Assembly (NCBI GenBank): GCA_900498245.1
Contig: LS998015.1
Location: forward strand, 3,020,060-3,027,222
Reading direction: 5' to 3'
Origin: Candidatus Zixiibacteriota bacterium
GTDB taxonomy: Bacteria; Zixibacteria; MSB-5A5; GN15; PGXB01
Length of the DNA: 7,163 nucleotides
In this document: piece by piece, positions 6,115-7,163 of the stretch
Layout of the letters: the number at the start of each line of letters is the position of its first letter
Position numbering within the stretch: the first letter of the stretch is position 1
Made by a program: the position numbers and the translations under genes
Notes under the pieces: generated by a model
What the model was told of the DNA's origin: nothing
What the model saw: only the letters and a program-made list of their open reading frames with translations
Database searches by the model: none

Positions 6115-6447
6115 ATGAAAATTGAGAATGTCCCTTTTACCGTAACAAATCTGGCCGCGGTGCCGCCGACTGAGCATAAGGGGGAAACCGGCACGGCCCT
6201 CTGGCACAGTTTCGAAAGCGGGAATATCAGGGTGCGGATAGTTGAATACTCCCCGGGGTACCTCGCCGATCACTGGTGTTCCCGGGGGCATGTGGTGCTG
6301 GTGCTCGAGGGGGAATTGGTCAATGAATTGAAGGACGGCACCAGGACCATATTGAAACCGGGGATGAATTATCAGACCTCGGATGACGAAAAGAACCCGC
6401 ATCGCTCATTCACCAAGACCGGGGCGAAATTGTTTATAGTTGATTGA
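6115..6447 (+). CDS. DHCW-motif cupin fold protein
   Basis: A 110-residue single-domain cupin. The segment G48-Y-L-A-D-H-W-C-S-R-G-H59 carries the D-H-W-C signature of the small family named 'DHCW motif cupin fold protein'. It replaces the usual H-x-H of cupin motif 1 with H53-x-C55 followed by H59. Glu65 and His96 are further candidate metal ligands, and the family-typical G-A-K-L-F-I-V-D ends the protein. Length is that expected for a complete family member. The start is secure: AAAGGAGGG lies eight bases before the ATG. There is no signal peptide, so it is cytoplasmic. Family function is not established; a small-molecule or metal-binding role is inferred from the fold only. It is monocistronic as far as can be seen, divergent from the lipoprotein gene, and followed by the repeat cluster. 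Confidence 0.88.
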   Translation: MKIENVPFTVTNLAAVPPTEHKGETGTALWHSFESGNIRVRIVEYSPGYLADHWCSRGHVVLVLEGELVNELKDGTRTILKPGMNYQTSDDEKNPHRSFTKTGAKLFIVD

Positions 6448-6455
6448 TCGGCAAA

Positions 6456-6612
6456 GATGTCGGGTTTCTCGAAAGTTCGCTTCGCTCACGTCTCGGAACC
6501 CGACCTACCAGGGCTTCTGCAGCCGGAAGAAGAGAATAATAAGTAGTAGCAGACCTTTAGGTTTTAAGGCGGAACCGCAAGACTTCGTCCGGGGTTCCGC
6601 CCTACTATTACT
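6456..6612. repeat. 157-bp composite repeat, copy A (two CTAC-footed palindromes)
   Basis: Direct copy of 6658-6814 with 6 mismatches. It starts 9 bases after the cupin stop codon. It contains palindrome R1 (GTCGGGTT 6459-6466, AACCCGAC 6497-6504, then CTAC 6505-6508) and palindrome R2 (GGCGGAACC 6568-6576, GGTTCCGCC 6593-6601, then CTAC 6602-6605). R2 has an inner GAC-TTC-GTC hairpin. A 59-base linker that is almost identical in both copies joins them. Read on the - strand each palindrome begins with GTAG, as in REP elements. No transposase or RAYT gene is in the window. Confidence 0.9.
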
Positions 6613-6626
6613 GACAAATATATGAA

Positions 6627-6649
6627 GGGCGGGTGCAACCCGCCCCTAC
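6627..6649. repeat. Third CTAC-footed palindrome, between the two 157-bp copies
   Basis: GGGCGGGT (6627-6634) and ACCCGCCC (6638-6645) enclose a 3-base loop and are followed immediately by CTAC (6646-6649). Arm sequence and loop length differ from R1 and R2, but the foot and its position are identical. Confidence 0.8.
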
Positions 6650-6657
6650 GAAATCAT

Positions 6658-6814
6658 GATGTCGGGTTTCTCGACAGTTCGCTCCGCTCACGTCTCGGAA
6701 CCAGACCTACGGGGGCTTCTGCAGCCGGAAGAAGAGAATAATAAGTAGTAGCAGACCTTTGGGTTTTAAGGCGGAACCGCAAGACTTCGTCCGGGGTTCC
6801 GCCCTACTATTACT
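6658..6814. repeat. 157-bp composite repeat, copy B
   Basis: Second direct copy, offset exactly 202 bases from copy A and 96% identical. The R2 hairpin (6770-6803, CTAC 6804-6807) is unchanged. The R1 hairpin (6661-6668 with 6699-6706, CTAC 6707-6710) carries a C-to-A change that breaks one stem pair. Confidence 0.9.
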
Positions 6815-6816
6815 TC

Positions 6817-6833
6817 TATCCGGATTCCGGATA
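6817..6833. other. 17-bp near-perfect palindrome
   Basis: TATCCGGA-T-TCCGGATA: 8-base arms around one central base, two bases after the end of repeat copy B and 144 bases before the next gene. It could be an operator for the downstream gene or part of the repeat boundary. The palindrome is seen; the role is unknown. Confidence 0.45.
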
Positions 6834-6931
6834 TACACCTGATTAGTTTCTAACCGTTTCCTATCATTCTCCCAAATCCACAATCGATTGATAATCAAGC
6901 AATTGTGCTGCAATTGAGGCCACACAAAATT

Positions 6932-6947
6932 GGGCACGAAAGTTGAA
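6932..6947 (+). promoter_or_regulatory. Weak sigma54-like promoter match upstream of the last gene
   Basis: GGGCACG-N4-TTGA resembles the -24/-12 element TGGCACG-N4-TTGC but has A instead of the strongly conserved C at -12. A start near 6957 would leave room for the ribosome binding site at 6965-6971. Two GCAATTG copies (6899-6905, 6910-6916) lie upstream. Low confidence. Confidence 0.2.
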
Positions 6948-6976
6948 TAACCTGAAATTGAGACAAAGGAGAAAAT

Positions 6977-7163
6977 ATGAGAAGGTATTTTAAATCTGCA
7001 ATAGTGGCTCGGCTCAGGGTTCTGGCGGCGAGCGCTTTGCTTTTTTCGGCCTACCCGGTTTGTGACGCACCAACCGGAACAAGTTCTGACACAGAAAACC
7101 ATCAAAGCTGGGACTTTGAGCAATATGTTGGGATCAGCGGCTATGTATATGATAGACAGACCG
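6977..7163 (+). CDS. Secreted protein, N-terminal part, probable carboxypeptidase-regulatory-like domain (3' end outside window)
   Basis: ATG 6977 has AAAGGAG (6965-6971) five bases upstream and opens a frame that runs off the window after 62 codons. Residues 1-31 look like a Sec signal peptide: a basic start (M-R-R-Y-F-K, then R12 and R14), a hydrophobic stretch at about 15-28, and likely cleavage after V-C-D-A. Cys29 is in a poor lipobox context (Y-P-V-C), so lipidation is doubtful. The mature part begins with a polar linker. It then reads I-S-G-Y-V-Y-D-R-Q-T, the usual first strand of carboxypeptidase-regulatory-like domains, which are also present in the lipoprotein at 4678-6009. The function of the full protein cannot be told from this fragment. 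Confidence 0.75.
   Translation, partial: MRRYFKSAIVARLRVLAASALLFSAYPVCDAPTGTSSDTENHQSWDFEQYVGISGYVYDRQT

Noticed and set aside
6088-6402. 104-codon - strand frame
   Set aside because: Antisense to the DHCW cupin gene, whose family signature and ribosome binding site are clear.
6440-6625. 61-codon + strand frame after the cupin gene
   Set aside because: It is mostly translation of repeat copy A and overlaps the cupin end.
6456-6814. CRISPR array
   Set aside because: Only two 157-bp copies, with the unit far too long and only one 45-bp spacer-like gap; no cas genes.
6707-7123. 138-codon - strand frame
   Set aside because: Its C-terminal part is translated REP-like repeat and its N-terminal part is antisense to the last gene. 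No coding evidence.

Overview
The window looks like a chromosomal segment from an uncultured, probably anaerobic or facultative Gram-negative bacterium of the FCB group. Candidatus Zixibacteria or a relative is my best guess. This is inferred from a secreted protein with a C-terminal dockerin-type repeat of the D-x-N-G-x-x-x-V-N-I-L-D form, lipoproteins built from carboxypeptidase-regulatory-like domains, a HybAB/multihaem cytochrome operon, and good Shine-Dalgarno sites on most genes. No database search was possible, so the taxon is not proven.

Layout. (1) 1-465 (+) is the 3' end of a secreted FN3 plus dockerin protein. (2) 466-850 is a convergent intergenic region with several GC-rich hairpins, a likely + strand terminator and a textbook - strand terminator. 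(3) 851-4167 (-) is a tight three-gene operon. In transcription order it encodes a Tat-exported ferredoxin-like protein with four [4Fe-4S] sites (HybA family), a polytopic NrfD/HybB quinone-interacting membrane subunit, and a secreted 13-haem cytochrome c. The genes overlap by 8 and 14 bases. (4) 4168-4677 is AT-rich. It holds a perfect-consensus sigma70 promoter (TTGACA, 17 bases, TATAAT) for the operon and a perfect CRP-type palindrome (TGTGA-N6-TCACA) in the leader. (5) 4678-6009 (-) is a lipoprotein with an Ig/PKD-like domain and two carboxypeptidase-regulatory-like domains. (6) 6115-6447 (+) is a DHCW-motif cupin protein, divergent from the lipoprotein. (7) 6456-6814 is a repeat cluster: two 157-bp direct copies (6 mismatches), each with two palindromes, and a fifth palindrome between them. 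Every palindrome is followed directly by CTAC, i.e. has a GTAG foot on the - strand, the architecture of REP elements. (8) 6977-7163 (+) is the 5' end of a secreted protein, probably another carboxypeptidase-regulatory-like protein.

How the genes work together. The operon most likely encodes a membrane module that moves electrons between the quinone pool (HybB/NrfD), the periplasmic Fe-S relay (HybA) and a periplasmic 13-haem wire. It resembles NrfBCD, Hmc, Qrc and Geobacter Cbc modules. No hydrogenase or molybdopterin catalytic subunit is encoded beside it, so its terminal partner is unknown. The strongest candidates for something new are the GTAG-footed repeat family, the 13-haem HybAB module with its unusual five-cysteine N-terminal motif, and the operator layout upstream of the operon.
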